A DNA stretch of 64,000 bases from Lelliottia wanjuensis (GTDB taxonomy: Bacteria; Pseudomonadota; Gammaproteobacteria; Enterobacterales; Enterobacteriaceae). Position 1 is the first letter of the stretch. Each line of letters begins with the position of its first letter. The notes under the pieces are model-generated. The model did no database searches. It was not told the DNA's origin and saw only the letters and a list, made by a program, of their open reading frames with translations. The DNA is taken from the NCBI RefSeq assembly GCF_030238365.1, contig NZ_JASSOT010000063.1, forward strand, positions 409,840-473,839. The letters run 5' to 3'. Position numbers and translations under genes: made by a program. Below are positions 1-8,107 of the stretch, piece after piece.

Positions 1-1193
1 TGAACGTGCGTGGGTCTGATATTCCGACCAGCCCGGTGCCGCTCTCCTTCGCGCTGCTGAGCCGCGAGGGCGACGTCGAATGGTTCGTCGAAGGCGACAA
101 GCTTCGCGAACTGCCGGCCTCTGCCGTGGAAGGGATCGTGATTTCACCGCAGGATGATTTTGTGTCGCGCTGCAAACAGCTCGGCGAAGGCAAACGCGTG
201 TGGCTGGATGCGGATTCCGCACCGGTCGCGCTGCGTTTTGCGATTGAGCCGCAGGGAGAGATCCTCTGGCAGGCCGATCCGGTGACGCTCCTGAAAGCGC
301 ATAAAAATCCGGTTGAGCTGGAAGGCTATCGCGAATGCCACCAGCAGGACGGCGCCGCGTGGGTGAACTTCCTCGCGTGGCTGTCCCGTGAAGTGCCGCA
401 GCGCGAGGCTGCAGGCAAGCCGCTGACCGAGCTGGAAGCCCAGGCGCAGCAGCTTAAGTTCCGCGAGCAGCAAAGCGGATTCATCGAGCAGAGCTTCGAG
501 ACCATCTCCGCCTCCGCCAGTAACGCCGCGATGTGCCATTACCACTCAAGCGCCGCCTCGAATAAAGCGATCACCAGCGGGCATTTTTATCTGAACGATT
601 CCGGCGGTCAGTATCACAACGGCACCACCGATGCGACCCGTACGCTGGCGTACAGCAAGCTGGATGCGCAGCAGCGCCTGCACTATATCGCGGTGCTGAA
701 AGGCTTCTTATCCCTGATCTCGCTGCAATTCCCGTCGGGTACGCAGGGACATCAGCTCGATGCCTTTGCCCGCCGTCCTCTGTGGGAGCTGGGGCTGGAT
801 TACGATCACGGCACCGGGCATGGCGTGGGGCACCAGCTGTTGATCCATGAAAACCCGCAGCGCATTGCCAAGAAAGTAAACCCGTGGCCGCTGAAGGCGG
901 GAAATATCATCACTATCGAGCCGGGCTACTATCAGGCCGACAGTCACGGTATTCGCATTGAGAATCAGGTGGAGATCGTTGAGAGCATGCCGGGCTTCTG
1001 CAAGTTTGCCTCCCTGACGCTGATCCCGATTGATTTAAGCCAGGTGGAGCTGCATCTGCTCAGCGAGCAGGAGAAGCAGTGGCTGGATGAGTATCATCAG
1101 CAGGTGCGGGAAGTGTTGTCGCCGCTGGTCGAGAGCGATGCGCGTCCGTGGCTCTTTGCAGCCACCGCGCCGATTCGCGTGCAGGCGGGGTAA
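1..1193 (+). CDS. Aminopeptidase P family protein (M24), 5'-truncated by window edge
   Basis: C-terminal portion of an Xaa-Pro aminopeptidase, which removes an N-terminal residue preceding proline. The reading frame is open from the first base and already shows the family's NVRGSD motif, so the GTG at position 6 is an internal valine codon and the true start lies left of the window. Family members are usually near 600 residues; about 397 codons are visible. Numbering from the GTG at 6, the metal-binding set of the M24 fold can be followed: D198 (NDSGG), D209 (GTTDATRT), histidines in GTGHGVGH (272-276) and IHENP (281), E305 (TIEPGYY) and E319 (IRIEN). No signal peptide is assessable. Identity as an M24 aminopeptidase P is firm; a specific gene name is not. 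Confidence 0.9.
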   Translation, partial: NVRGSDIPTSPVPLSFALLSREGDVEWFVEGDKLRELPASAVEGIVISPQDDFVSRCKQLGEGKRVWLDADSAPVALRFAIEPQGEILWQADPVTLLKAHKNPVELEGYRECHQQDGAAWVNFLAWLSREVPQREAAGKPLTELEAQAQQLKFREQQSGFIEQSFETISASASNAAMCHYHSSAASNKAITSGHFYLNDSGGQYHNGTTDATRTLAYSKLDAQQRLHYIAVLKGFLSLISLQFPSGTQGHQLDAFARRPLWELGLDYDHGTGHGVGHQLLIHENPQRIAKKVNPWPLKAGNIITIEPGYYQADSHGIRIENQVEIVESMPGFCKFASLTLIPIDLSQVELHLLSEQEKQWLDEYHQQVREVLSPLVESDARPWLFAATAPIRVQAG

Positions 1194-1206
1194 TCCGTAC
1201 GATTCT

Positions 1207-1240
1207 GTAGGCCGGGTAAGGCGAAGCCGCCACCCGGCAA
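1207..1240. repeat. REP-like palindrome
   Basis: Short GC-rich imperfect palindrome beginning GTAGGCCGGGTAAG and closing with CACCCGGC. This is the arrangement of enterobacterial REP units and it sits just after the aminopeptidase stop codon. It may stabilise the 3' end of that mRNA. Confidence 0.75.
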
Positions 1241-1260
1241 TTTCCCCAAACGCAGAAAAG

Positions 1261-1291
1261 CAAAAAGCCCGCTCAGTTTCCTGAGCAGGCT
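1261..1291 (-). terminator. Rho-independent terminator of tRNA-Asn
   Basis: On the minus strand the sequence reads GCCTGCTCAG-gaaa-CTGAGCGGGC followed by TTTTTG, directly downstream of the minus-strand tRNA-Asn. This is a strong stem with a tetraloop and a T-run. Confidence 0.85.
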
Positions 1292-1300
1292 TCTTAAATA

Positions 1301-1376
1301 TGGCTCCTCTGACTGGACTCGAACCAGTGACATACGGATTAACAGTCCGCCGTTCTACCGACTGAACTACAGAGGA
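1301..1376 (-). tRNA. tRNA-Asn (anticodon GUU), copy 1
   Basis: A 76-nt cloverleaf with encoded CCA, read on the minus strand. It starts TCCTCTG, has the GACTGTTAATC anticodon arm (anticodon GTT) and the GGTTCGAGTCC T-arm, and ends CAGAGGAGCCA. It is identical over all 76 nt to the plus-strand copy at 3128-3203. In E. coli several asn tRNA genes occupy the same neighbourhood around yeeO. It lies downstream of the yeeO-like gene in the same orientation. Confidence 0.97.
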
Positions 1377-1456
1377 ATCGTGTGAACGGGGCGCATATTA
1401 TCGACGCCACCCGGCATTGTCAAAGACAGAATGCACAAAAATGTTCGTTTGCTGCT

Positions 1457-2932
1457 TTATTCCTCAGTTCGCACACTTGTCAACCGTTCAGGCGCGTCAG
1501 GCGCCTCATTTTGGGCTTTGACCCGCGGGTATTTCCACAGCCAGCGACCGCTAACCATACGCCAGTAGAACAGCGCGCCGCGCACCGCCCAGTCGAGGAA
1601 CATCCCCAGCCAGACGCCCACCACGCCCATCCCGAGCATAATCCCGAGCCCATACCCCGCCACCACGCGACAGCCCCACATGCCGAGCATCGATACCCAC
1701 ATCGCAAAGCGCGCGTCACGCGCCCCTTTGAGCCCCGCAGGAAGCACCCACGACGCCGCCCAGATAGGCATAAACGCGGCGTTCATCCAGATAAGGATTT
1801 TGACTACCTCTTTGACGTCGTCCTCATGGGTGTAGAACGAGGCCATCAGCCCCGCGAACGGCGCGGTTCCCCACGCGATAATCGTCAGGCCAATCGTCGA
1901 CAGCCAGAAAACGTGGCGCAGCTGCCGCTCCGCCTGGGCAATCTGCCCTTTGCCGAGCCGTTTACCGGTGATGATGGTCGACGCCGACCCGAGGGCGTTC
2001 CCCGGCAGGTTAATCAGCGAGGCAATAGAGAACGCAATAAAGTTACCGGCGATGACGTCGGTGCCCATTCCGGCGACAAACATCTGCGTGAGCAGTTTCC
2101 CGCCGTTGAACAGCACCGACTCAATGCTGGCAGGGATCCCAATCCCCATCACTTCCCAGATAATGGCGAAATTGAACGGGCGGAAGTAGCTCTTTAACGA
2201 GAGCTTGAGCGCAGGGTTTACGCCCATCATCAGCACCACGACAATGGCGATCGCGCCGATGTAGCGGGAGATAGTCAGCCCAAGCCCTGCACCGACAAAG
2301 CCTAGTCCGTCCCAGGAGAAAAGACCGTAAATCAGAATGCTGCTGATGATGATGTTGAGGATGTTCATCCCACCGTTAATCAGCAAAGGGATTTTAGTGT
2401 TGCCCGCACCGCGCAACGCGCCGCTGCCAATAAGGGCGATGGCCGCCGCCGGATAGCTCAGCACCGTCATTTCGAGGTAGGTCAGCGCCAGGTCTTTCAC
2501 CTCATTGGTTGCCTCCCCCGCCACGATATCGATAATCTCTTGACCGAAATAGTGGATCACCGCCGCCAGAATGATTGAGAAGACAGTCATGATCATCAGG
2601 GATTGCCGCGCCGCCTCGCGTGCGCGTTTCGGGTCGAGTTTGCCCAGACTAAAGGCCACCACCACCGTTGTCCCGAGGTCGATAGCGGCAAAGAACGACA
2701 TCACCACCATATTAAAGCTGTCCGCCAGCCCCACGCCCGCCATCGCCTCTTTGCCCAGCCAGCTCACCAGAAACGTGCTGAGCACGCCCATCAGCAGGAC
2801 GCAGGTGTTTTCCAGAAAGATAGGCACAGCAAGGGGGGTGATTTCACGCCAGAACAGAACACGATAGCTTTTACGTTTGGCATACCAGGGCGTACGCTTA
2901 ACGGCCTGGCGCAGAGCGGAAGTGACGTTCAA
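1457..2932 (-). CDS. yeeO: MATE family efflux transporter YeeO
   Basis: Inner-membrane multidrug and toxic compound extrusion protein with about 12 hydrophobic segments in two MATE repeats. In E. coli YeeO has been linked to export of flavins and dipeptides. Recognisable stretches include KSYRVLFWREITPLAVPIF near the N-terminus, IGSGALRGAGNTKIPLLING and GSASTIITGKRLG. I place the start at the TTG at 2932, which gives a protein beginning NVTSALRQAVKR: a TAAGG Shine-Dalgarno lies 6 nt upstream and E. coli similarity begins there. The frame also stays open to an ATG at 3037, whose extra 35 residues do not look conserved. It is flanked by tRNA-Asn genes on both sides. Confidence 0.9.
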   Translation of the reverse strand: MNVTSALRQAVKRTPWYAKRKSYRVLFWREITPLAVPIFLENTCVLLMGVLSTFLVSWLGKEAMAGVGLADSFNMVVMSFFAAIDLGTTVVVAFSLGKLDPKRAREAARQSLMIMTVFSIILAAVIHYFGQEIIDIVAGEATNEVKDLALTYLEMTVLSYPAAAIALIGSGALRGAGNTKIPLLINGGMNILNIIISSILIYGLFSWDGLGFVGAGLGLTISRYIGAIAIVVVLMMGVNPALKLSLKSYFRPFNFAIIWEVMGIGIPASIESVLFNGGKLLTQMFVAGMGTDVIAGNFIAFSIASLINLPGNALGSASTIITGKRLGKGQIAQAERQLRHVFWLSTIGLTIIAWGTAPFAGLMASFYTHEDDVKEVVKILIWMNAAFMPIWAASWVLPAGLKGARDARFAMWVSMLGMWGCRVVAGYGLGIMLGMGVVGVWLGMFLDWAVRGALFYWRMVSGRWLWKYPRVKAQNEAPDAPERLTSVRTEE

Positions 2933-3127
2933 AATGGACCTTAACGAGAGAAAGTTGAAACTCCATTTCAAATGATGAGGGAGAAACGCTAATCCTGCAA
3001 AGTATTTTCCACAAAAAATTGTCGAGAATGACGACAAACTGACGACAGAATCAGCAGTTGAACAACCGAGTGTAAGATCAGGTTTGACAAAAGTTTTTTC
3101 GCCGCTAAGATAAGCCTCCTAACCGAT

Positions 3128-3203
3128 TCCTCTGTAGTTCAGTCGGTAGAACGGCGGACTGTTAATCCGTATGTCACTGGTTCGAGTCCAGTCAGAGGAG
3201 CCA
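3128..3203 (+). tRNA. tRNA-Asn (anticodon GUU), copy 2
   Basis: A 76-nt tRNA with encoded CCA, GTT anticodon in GACTGTTAATC, and T-arm GGTTCGAGTCC. It is identical to the minus-strand copy at 1301-1376, and five flanking bases (CGATT) just 5' are also shared. It is divergent from the yeeO-like gene. Confidence 0.97.
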
Positions 3204-3210
3204 AATTTGA

Positions 3211-3238
3211 AAAGCCTGCTTTTAAAGCAGGCTTTTTG
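3211..3238 (+). terminator. Rho-independent terminator of tRNA-Asn copy 2
   Basis: GCCTGCTTT-ta-AAAGCAGGC followed by TTTTTG, 10 nt after the tRNA CCA end. The rest of the stretch to 3507 is AT-rich and non-coding. I see no convincing feature there apart from the presumed promoter region of the transporter that follows. Confidence 0.85.
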
Positions 3239-3507
3239 CTTTTCTGAGATGGCATTTTCATACCTCCGCCAGTCATCACATAGCATTACGTGCCGGGTTT
3301 CGTACATGAGTGATAATCAACGGCTAAAAACGATAACTCACTTTAAACGCAATTAAATTTTAACTTACATAAGGATACAAATAGGGTTTATTCGGCTCTC
3401 ATCACAAATATAAATTTGTGATAAATGACTCAAAAAAAGCGTTCAAAACCTTCAAAATGGACAGGGCCAACTCTCTTCAGAGATAAGTTGAAATTTAGGG
3501 AAGAATT

Positions 3508-4410
3508 ATGCCTTACATCCTGTTGATACTTGCAGCTATTTTTTGGGGTGGAAACTACGTTGCAGGTAGCATTCTCGTTCATTATATCAACCCTTACGCC
3601 CTCAGTATTTTTAGATGGGGATTGACCACTGTTTTGATGTTTACATTGTACTGGCGGACCATTGCAAAAGAGTGGTACTTGTTGATGAGTAATATAAAAA
3701 TAAATGCCATCTACGCACTGCTTGGTCAGATCACCTTCCCACTGACTCTCTATATCGGCCTGCAGTATACAAGCTCATTAAATGCATCTATTTATATCTC
3801 GAGTACGCCCTGCCTTGTCCTTTTGATCAATGCCCTGTTTTTTCATGAGAAAATCTCCTGGCGCAATATATTAGGTGTCATCGTAAGTACAGCGGGGGTT
3901 ATCTATCTTGCTTTTTCGAATGCTCATAGTGGAGGTTTAGCTTCATTTGGTATTGGAGACTTGCTGACCATTATATCCGCGGTAAGTTGGGCCTGTTATT
4001 GCGCCTTGCTCAGACTCAAAGATAAGCGCGTTACTAATACAGCTTTCGTTGGCTTCACCTCATTAATAGGAACGATTATATTAGTACCTGTGTATTTTAT
4101 TTATTGTTACAGCGCAGGTTCACTGACTATGTTCAACCATACGCCTTCACTTTATCCTGTGCTGGGGGCAATCTATCTGGTCATATTCCCCTCCTGGCTT
4201 GCCTATGTTTTCTGGAATAAAGGCGTGCAATTGCTCGGGACAACACGAAGTGAGATTTTCACCCATATTATCCCTATCTCTGGCGGACTGCTGAGTATCG
4301 TATTACTTAACCAACAGTTCCATTTCTATCATTTTTTAACGTTATTGCTGATTATCTTAGGCATTGTTCTTTGTTCAGGAAGAACGAGCAATAAGGTTCA
4401 GAAGGTGTAG
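3508..4410 (+). CDS. EamA/DMT family transporter
   Basis: A 300-residue inner-membrane protein of the drug/metabolite transporter superfamily, with two EamA halves of about five membrane segments each. The N-terminal signature is ILAAIFWGGNYVAG, and the second half opens near GDLLTIISAVSWACYCALL. The ATG at 3508 has a good ribosome site (TAGGGAAGAATT). The substrate cannot be inferred. The gene is distinctly more AT-rich than yeeX, yeeA and the other neighbours and sits right after a tRNA gene. I do not recognise it in the E. coli order of this region, so it may be an acquired cargo gene, although no integrase or repeat border is visible. Confidence 0.85.
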   Translation: MPYILLILAAIFWGGNYVAGSILVHYINPYALSIFRWGLTTVLMFTLYWRTIAKEWYLLMSNIKINAIYALLGQITFPLTLYIGLQYTSSLNASIYISSTPCLVLLINALFFHEKISWRNILGVIVSTAGVIYLAFSNAHSGGLASFGIGDLLTIISAVSWACYCALLRLKDKRVTNTAFVGFTSLIGTIILVPVYFIYCYSAGSLTMFNHTPSLYPVLGAIYLVIFPSWLAYVFWNKGVQLLGTTRSEIFTHIIPISGGLLSIVLLNQQFHFYHFLTLLLIILGIVLCSGRTSNKVQKV

Positions 4411-4436
4411 CCCTCCCGACTCGCACATAACAGCCC

Positions 4437-4470
4437 AAAAAAAAGCCCCTCTGCTTTCGCAGAGAGGCCT
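4437..4470 (-). terminator. Rho-independent terminator of yeeX
   Basis: Minus-strand reading: GGCCTCTCTGC-gaaa-GCAGAGGGGC followed by eight T residues. It could also slow transcripts arriving from the convergent transporter gene, but the plus-side T-run is weak. Confidence 0.85.
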
Positions 4471-4488
4471 TATCAATTTTCGCGACAG

Positions 4489-4824
4489 TTACTCGCTTTT
4501 GGCTTCACCGTTCTTGATTTCGCCAATCACTTTCAGTTTTTTGGAGATGTCGCGACGCTCTTTGGACAGCTCAGCATTTTTGATGATGTAGTCGTCTACG
4601 CGATCTTCGTAGTCGGTTTTCATGCTGGCGATGATGCCCTGGATAGCTTCAACGCTCATGCCTGGCTTGATGTAGTCGCTCAGGTTATCAAGCAGCAGAA
4701 CACGTTTCTGGTTGTCACGGATCTTCTTCTCAACGTCCTGGATTTCACGCTGCAGTTTGTTTTTGCGGCGGAACAGGCGGACGAATTCCAGAACATCCTG
4801 GAACGAAGGCTTGGTAGTTTCCAT
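4489..4824 (-). CDS. yeeX: DUF496 family protein YeeX
   Basis: A 111-residue, highly charged, largely helical protein of unknown function, conserved across enterobacteria and close to E. coli YeeX. Residues about 10-50 and 80-105 look coiled-coil, with [20 protein letters not shown] as the hallmark. The start chosen is the ATG opening [11 protein letters not shown], which matches E. coli and has an AGGGG ribosome site 7 nt upstream. An in-frame ATG 14 codons earlier lacks that support. It sits between yeeA and a strong terminator. Confidence 0.93.
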   Translation of the reverse strand: METTKPSFQDVLEFVRLFRRKNKLQREIQDVEKKIRDNQKRVLLLDNLSDYIKPGMSVEAIQGIIASMKTDYEDRVDDYIIKNAELSKERRDISKKLKVIGEIKNGEAKSE

Positions 4825-4991
4825 TTTGATACCCCTGCTAATGTAAGATTCGGATTCGTTAAGCAACCGCTGTACAGATAACCTTACTGACAGCCGCTGC
4901 GAATGACAATGACTATATCGTTTGATCCTATCATAACCCCAATCGCTGCTGAATCGAAGCAGCAGCCGTCACAACAGGCGATGGCTGCTTT

Positions 4992-6050
4992 TTATTTGCG
5001 CAGCGCCCGGCAGATAAGATGCGACAACAGCTCCAGTTGCCTCGCCATTTCCATGCTCAACCATACATAGCCGTGGATGGGCGTTTCCGCCACATTGTCA
5101 CCCTGATGGTCATTGATCAGCTGCCGCAGTTCTGCCGTGATTTCGTTCAGACGTTCGCTGTTCGCCAGAATCGGCTGCGGGTTCCCCTCATACAGCGCGT
5201 GAGCGATGGTCAGCAGCGTTTGCTGCGTCATCTGCTGGGTTTCCTTGAGGGTGTGCGCATTCAGCAGCACGAAGTGGCTGGCGCGGGATGCCCAATGGGC
5301 GTTGATTTGCAGTTCGAGCATACACACCAGATTACGGCTGACGGTCTGGATGGCTTCGAAGATGGATTTTTGAATGTGCGTCTCTTTGCTGGCAGGCGCA
5401 ATAATGCCGCGCATCTTGACGACATCGTTGAGAATTTTTTGCATATGTTTTTCAAGGCGCGGTCGTTCAACCAGATTGGGCGAAAAACCTGCCTGATAGA
5501 CGCGATTAACGGCGGTGACGTAGTTCGCCATCTGGATGCGCCAGTGCAGGAATGCCCGCTGCGGCCAGATGCCGGTAAACAGCATTGCCAGCAGGGAACC
5601 CAGAATTACATCGCCGCTTCGCCACAGGGCTGTCGCCATGTCGCCTGCCGGGGCACCGACGACCACTGAGAGCGTGATCCCAATCAGCAGCGCCTGATAC
5701 GGTTTTTTACCGAGTGCGAGCCAGCCGCACAGGAACATCGCCCCGGCGCACCACAGCAACATTACGGGAAGAGAAATCAGCTCCAGCTTGAGCGCAATCA
5801 GCCCCAGCGCCGAGCCAAAAATAGTGCCGCCTATGCGCTCAAAAGCGCGCGGGACCACGTTTCCCCAGAAAGAGATCGGCCCCATGATCACCACCAACGT
5901 GATGAGCGGCCAGGTCCCCTCAGGGATGTGGAACAGCCTCACCAGCAGGAAAGTGAGAATGAACGCCAGCGCGATGCGGCAACCATGCACAGCGCGGTAA
6001 TTCCGGTACAAACGGATTTCAAAGGGAGTTAATGATTTGTCGGGACGCAC
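4992..6050 (-). CDS. yeeA: FUSC/YccS-like inner membrane protein YeeA
   Basis: A membrane protein of 352 residues, the same length as E. coli YeeA, belonging to the FUSC-type (fusaric acid resistance/aromatic acid exporter-like) family. The N-terminal half holds about six membrane helices, with conserved VVIMGPISFWGNVVPRAFER and WRSGDVILGSLLAM. The C-terminal half is cytoplasmic and helical. I place the start at the GTG at 6050 (VRPDKSLTPFEI) because it aligns with the E. coli start and has a GGAG site upstream. An ATG eight codons earlier is less likely. The transported compound is unknown. Confidence 0.9.
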   Translation of the reverse strand: MRPDKSLTPFEIRLYRNYRAVHGCRIALAFILTFLLVRLFHIPEGTWPLITLVVIMGPISFWGNVVPRAFERIGGTIFGSALGLIALKLELISLPVMLLWCAGAMFLCGWLALGKKPYQALLIGITLSVVVGAPAGDMATALWRSGDVILGSLLAMLFTGIWPQRAFLHWRIQMANYVTAVNRVYQAGFSPNLVERPRLEKHMQKILNDVVKMRGIIAPASKETHIQKSIFEAIQTVSRNLVCMLELQINAHWASRASHFVLLNAHTLKETQQMTQQTLLTIAHALYEGNPQPILANSERLNEITAELRQLINDHQGDNVAETPIHGYVWLSMEMARQLELLSHLICRALRK

Positions 6051-6148
6051 ACCCGCTCTCCAGCTACACGGCAAACCACAATTGTACTGTGTTTTCTGCC
6101 GGACGCATCACGTCCGACAGAAAAACCCTACAAATAACAGGCCCGGAC

Positions 6149-6622
6149 TTAAACGGCCTTATTTTGCACTGCAACGTACATTTCGATATCCCAGTAACCA
6201 TCTATATTGCCATCATTCAGATAGCGCTCGAAGCAAGGCTTCGGCGCGATCCCGTAGCGGTTGTCCTCAAGGAGACTGTTGAAGAAGCTGTACCAGGGCG
6301 TGCCAAAATCATGATTTTCGACACGCGCTACGGCGACGGCGTAGTCCCCTGCCGCGATTTCGGTGAGGATCACCCCTTCGCTATTCGCCGGGATTTGAAA
6401 ATCTTCTGGCACGGTCACGGCTGTGTCGCAGCGCAGTTTTTCGGCGGGCACTTCATCGGGATTGTCATAATAAACCGCCACCCATTCGAGGGGCTCGATT
6501 TTGTTGCCATCGACCCACATCGCCAGTTGCTCAACGCCTTGTTTAACGGTTTGCTCCCACGGGCCAACCAGATGAAAACCGGCAATTTTACGCTTAGGTT
6601 GCTGCTTGATGCTGTAGTCCAT
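6149..6622 (-). CDS. sbmC: DNA gyrase inhibitor SbmC/GyrI
   Basis: A 157-residue GyrI-like protein, the same length as E. coli SbmC, which binds DNA gyrase and protects cells from microcin B17 and other gyrase poisons. Diagnostic stretches are [38 protein letters not shown] and the C-terminal [12 protein letters not shown]. The start is the ATG of [12 protein letters not shown], preceded by GGAGGCAGT. An upstream in-frame ATG lies inside the operator and is rejected. A clear LexA box ends 16 nt before the start codon, which agrees with SOS control as in E. coli. Confidence 0.94.
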   Translation of the reverse strand: MDYSIKQQPKRKIAGFHLVGPWEQTVKQGVEQLAMWVDGNKIEPLEWVAVYYDNPDEVPAEKLRCDTAVTVPEDFQIPANSEGVILTEIAAGDYAVAVARVENHDFGTPWYSFFNSLLEDNRYGIAPKPCFERYLNDGNIDGYWDIEMYVAVQNKAV

Positions 6623-6637
6623 ACTGCCTCCGTTTAT

Positions 6638-6657
6638 TACTGTATATTTATACACTA
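6638..6657 (-). promoter_or_regulatory. LexA (SOS) box upstream of sbmC
   Basis: TACTGTATATTTATACACTA on the plus strand is close to the enterobacterial SOS box (CTGT, eight AT-rich bases, ACAG); only the last half-site is imperfect (ACAC). It overlaps the AT-rich putative promoter of sbmC, so LexA binding would block transcription. Confidence 0.88.
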
Positions 6658-6742
6658 TAAAGCAGATTCGTTATGTCCGGCAAACACGAGATGTTTATTA
6701 TGCGAGCAGACTCGCAGGAGTGCCAGTCTGCTCTTTTAGGCG

Positions 6743-7909
6743 TCAGGCTTTGTGATGCAGATAGTCGCTCAGACGGGAGAACAGACCGCCCTTGCCAATC
6801 GGCTCGAGGGTCACTAACGGCCAGTGGGCAACGACTTTATCGCGGTCATACAGCTCAATTTCCCCGACGCGCTGATGGGCGGCAATCGGCGCTTCCAGCT
6901 CTTTTTTATCGAGCACGTATTTGGCTTTGATATTGGCGACTTCCGCTTTCGGCAGTGCCAGCCAGAAATCCTGATCCGTTCCGAGAGAGATCTGCTCTTT
7001 GTCGCCGTACCAGATGCGCTCCGTCCCGACCTGTTTGCCGCTGCGCAGGATCTGCACCGTATCGAAGTTTTGCTGCCCCCAGTGCAGCAGCTTGCGGGCC
7101 TGCTCTTCGCGACCTTTCGGGCTGTCTGCCCCCATCACTACCGCGATCAGGCGACGTTGACCATCCACCGCCGAGGCAATCAGGTTAAAGCCCGCCCCGG
7201 AGGTGTGCCCGGTCTTGAGCCCGTCAACGTTCATGGTTTTATCCCACAGCAGACCGTTGCGGTTTTGCTGGGTGATACCGTTCCACGTCAGACTCTTTTC
7301 GCTGTACATGTGATAGAAATCGGGCTCACCGTGAATGATGGCTCGCGACAGAACGGCCAGATCGTAAGCCGAACTGTGCTGGCCCGGCGCATCCAGCCCA
7401 TGTACGGTTTCAAAGTGCGTATCGCGCAGGTTTAGCTTTTCAACATAGTCGTTCATCATGCTGACGAACTGCGGCTGACCGCCCGCCACATGGTCCGCCA
7501 GGGCCACACAGGCGTCGTTCCCGGAGTCCACAATCAGGCCGCGGCTGAGGTCGCGAACGGTCACGCGATCGCCCGCTTTCAGGAACATCAGCGATGAACC
7601 GTCGAACACCGGATTGCCCTTCGCCCACGCATCGCGCCCGACGGTAACGACGTCATCCGGCGTAATACGATGGCTGTCGATCGCGCGATCGACCACATAG
7701 CCCGTCATCAGCTTGGTGAGACTGGCCGGATTGCGCTGTTGATGCTCGTTGCCTGCCGTTAAAATTTGACCCGTAGTGTAATCCATCAGCACCCAGGACC
7801 CGGCCTGAATGGCCGGCGGCTGCGGCGAGAAGTCCAGGGGATCGGCAGCCAGTGCGGAGGTGATACTCGAAGCGAGTAAAGAAACAGCAATAAACAGACG
7901 GCGTTTCAA
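6743..7909 (-). CDS. dacD: D-alanyl-D-alanine carboxypeptidase DacD (PBP6b)
   Basis: A 388-residue periplasmic penicillin-binding protein that trims the terminal D-Ala of peptidoglycan pentapeptides. It has a cleavable signal peptide (about residues 1-21, cleavage after SALA) and the three catalytic motifs S63-L-T-K66, S129-G-N131 and K232-T-G234. The C-terminal beta domain (PBP5_C) runs from about residue 285, and the last 20 residues (FSRLSDYLHHKA) form the amphipathic membrane anchor. The start is a TTG preceded by GAGGAAATATCG, an uncommon initiator likely to keep expression low. It is divergent from sbcB. Confidence 0.95.
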   Translation of the reverse strand: MKRRLFIAVSLLASSITSALAADPLDFSPQPPAIQAGSWVLMDYTTGQILTAGNEHQQRNPASLTKLMTGYVVDRAIDSHRITPDDVVTVGRDAWAKGNPVFDGSSLMFLKAGDRVTVRDLSRGLIVDSGNDACVALADHVAGGQPQFVSMMNDYVEKLNLRDTHFETVHGLDAPGQHSSAYDLAVLSRAIIHGEPDFYHMYSEKSLTWNGITQQNRNGLLWDKTMNVDGLKTGHTSGAGFNLIASAVDGQRRLIAVVMGADSPKGREEQARKLLHWGQQNFDTVQILRSGKQVGTERIWYGDKEQISLGTDQDFWLALPKAEVANIKAKYVLDKKELEAPIAAHQRVGEIELYDRDKVVAHWPLVTLEPIGKGGLFSRLSDYLHHKA

Positions 7910-8107
7910 CGATATTTCCTCAGGTCATTTAAAATCGTTGCCCTTTTTACGGAAAATCTCAGTTCGTTACCTGTTTAAATTGCAAAAAAATGTGACGGCG
8001 CGCAGAGATTTAGCGGAAGGCAGCGCGCAAAACTGGCGCTGAAAAACGCTTTTTGTTCGGCGTGTCGCCGCCGATCGTTTACCATAGCCAGGTCACTTTT
8101 CAACAGG

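Noticed and set aside
3119..3307. Open frames overlapping the tRNA-Asn genes (also near 1087-1333)
   Set aside because: They read through tRNA and terminator sequence and occur because the two tRNA copies are identical. There is no ribosome site or homology.
4940..4992. Hairpin AGCAGCC...GGCTGCT with T-run after yeeA
   Set aside because: The T-run follows the stem only on the plus strand, where no gene ends. On the minus strand it lacks a T-tract, so I do not call it a yeeA terminator.
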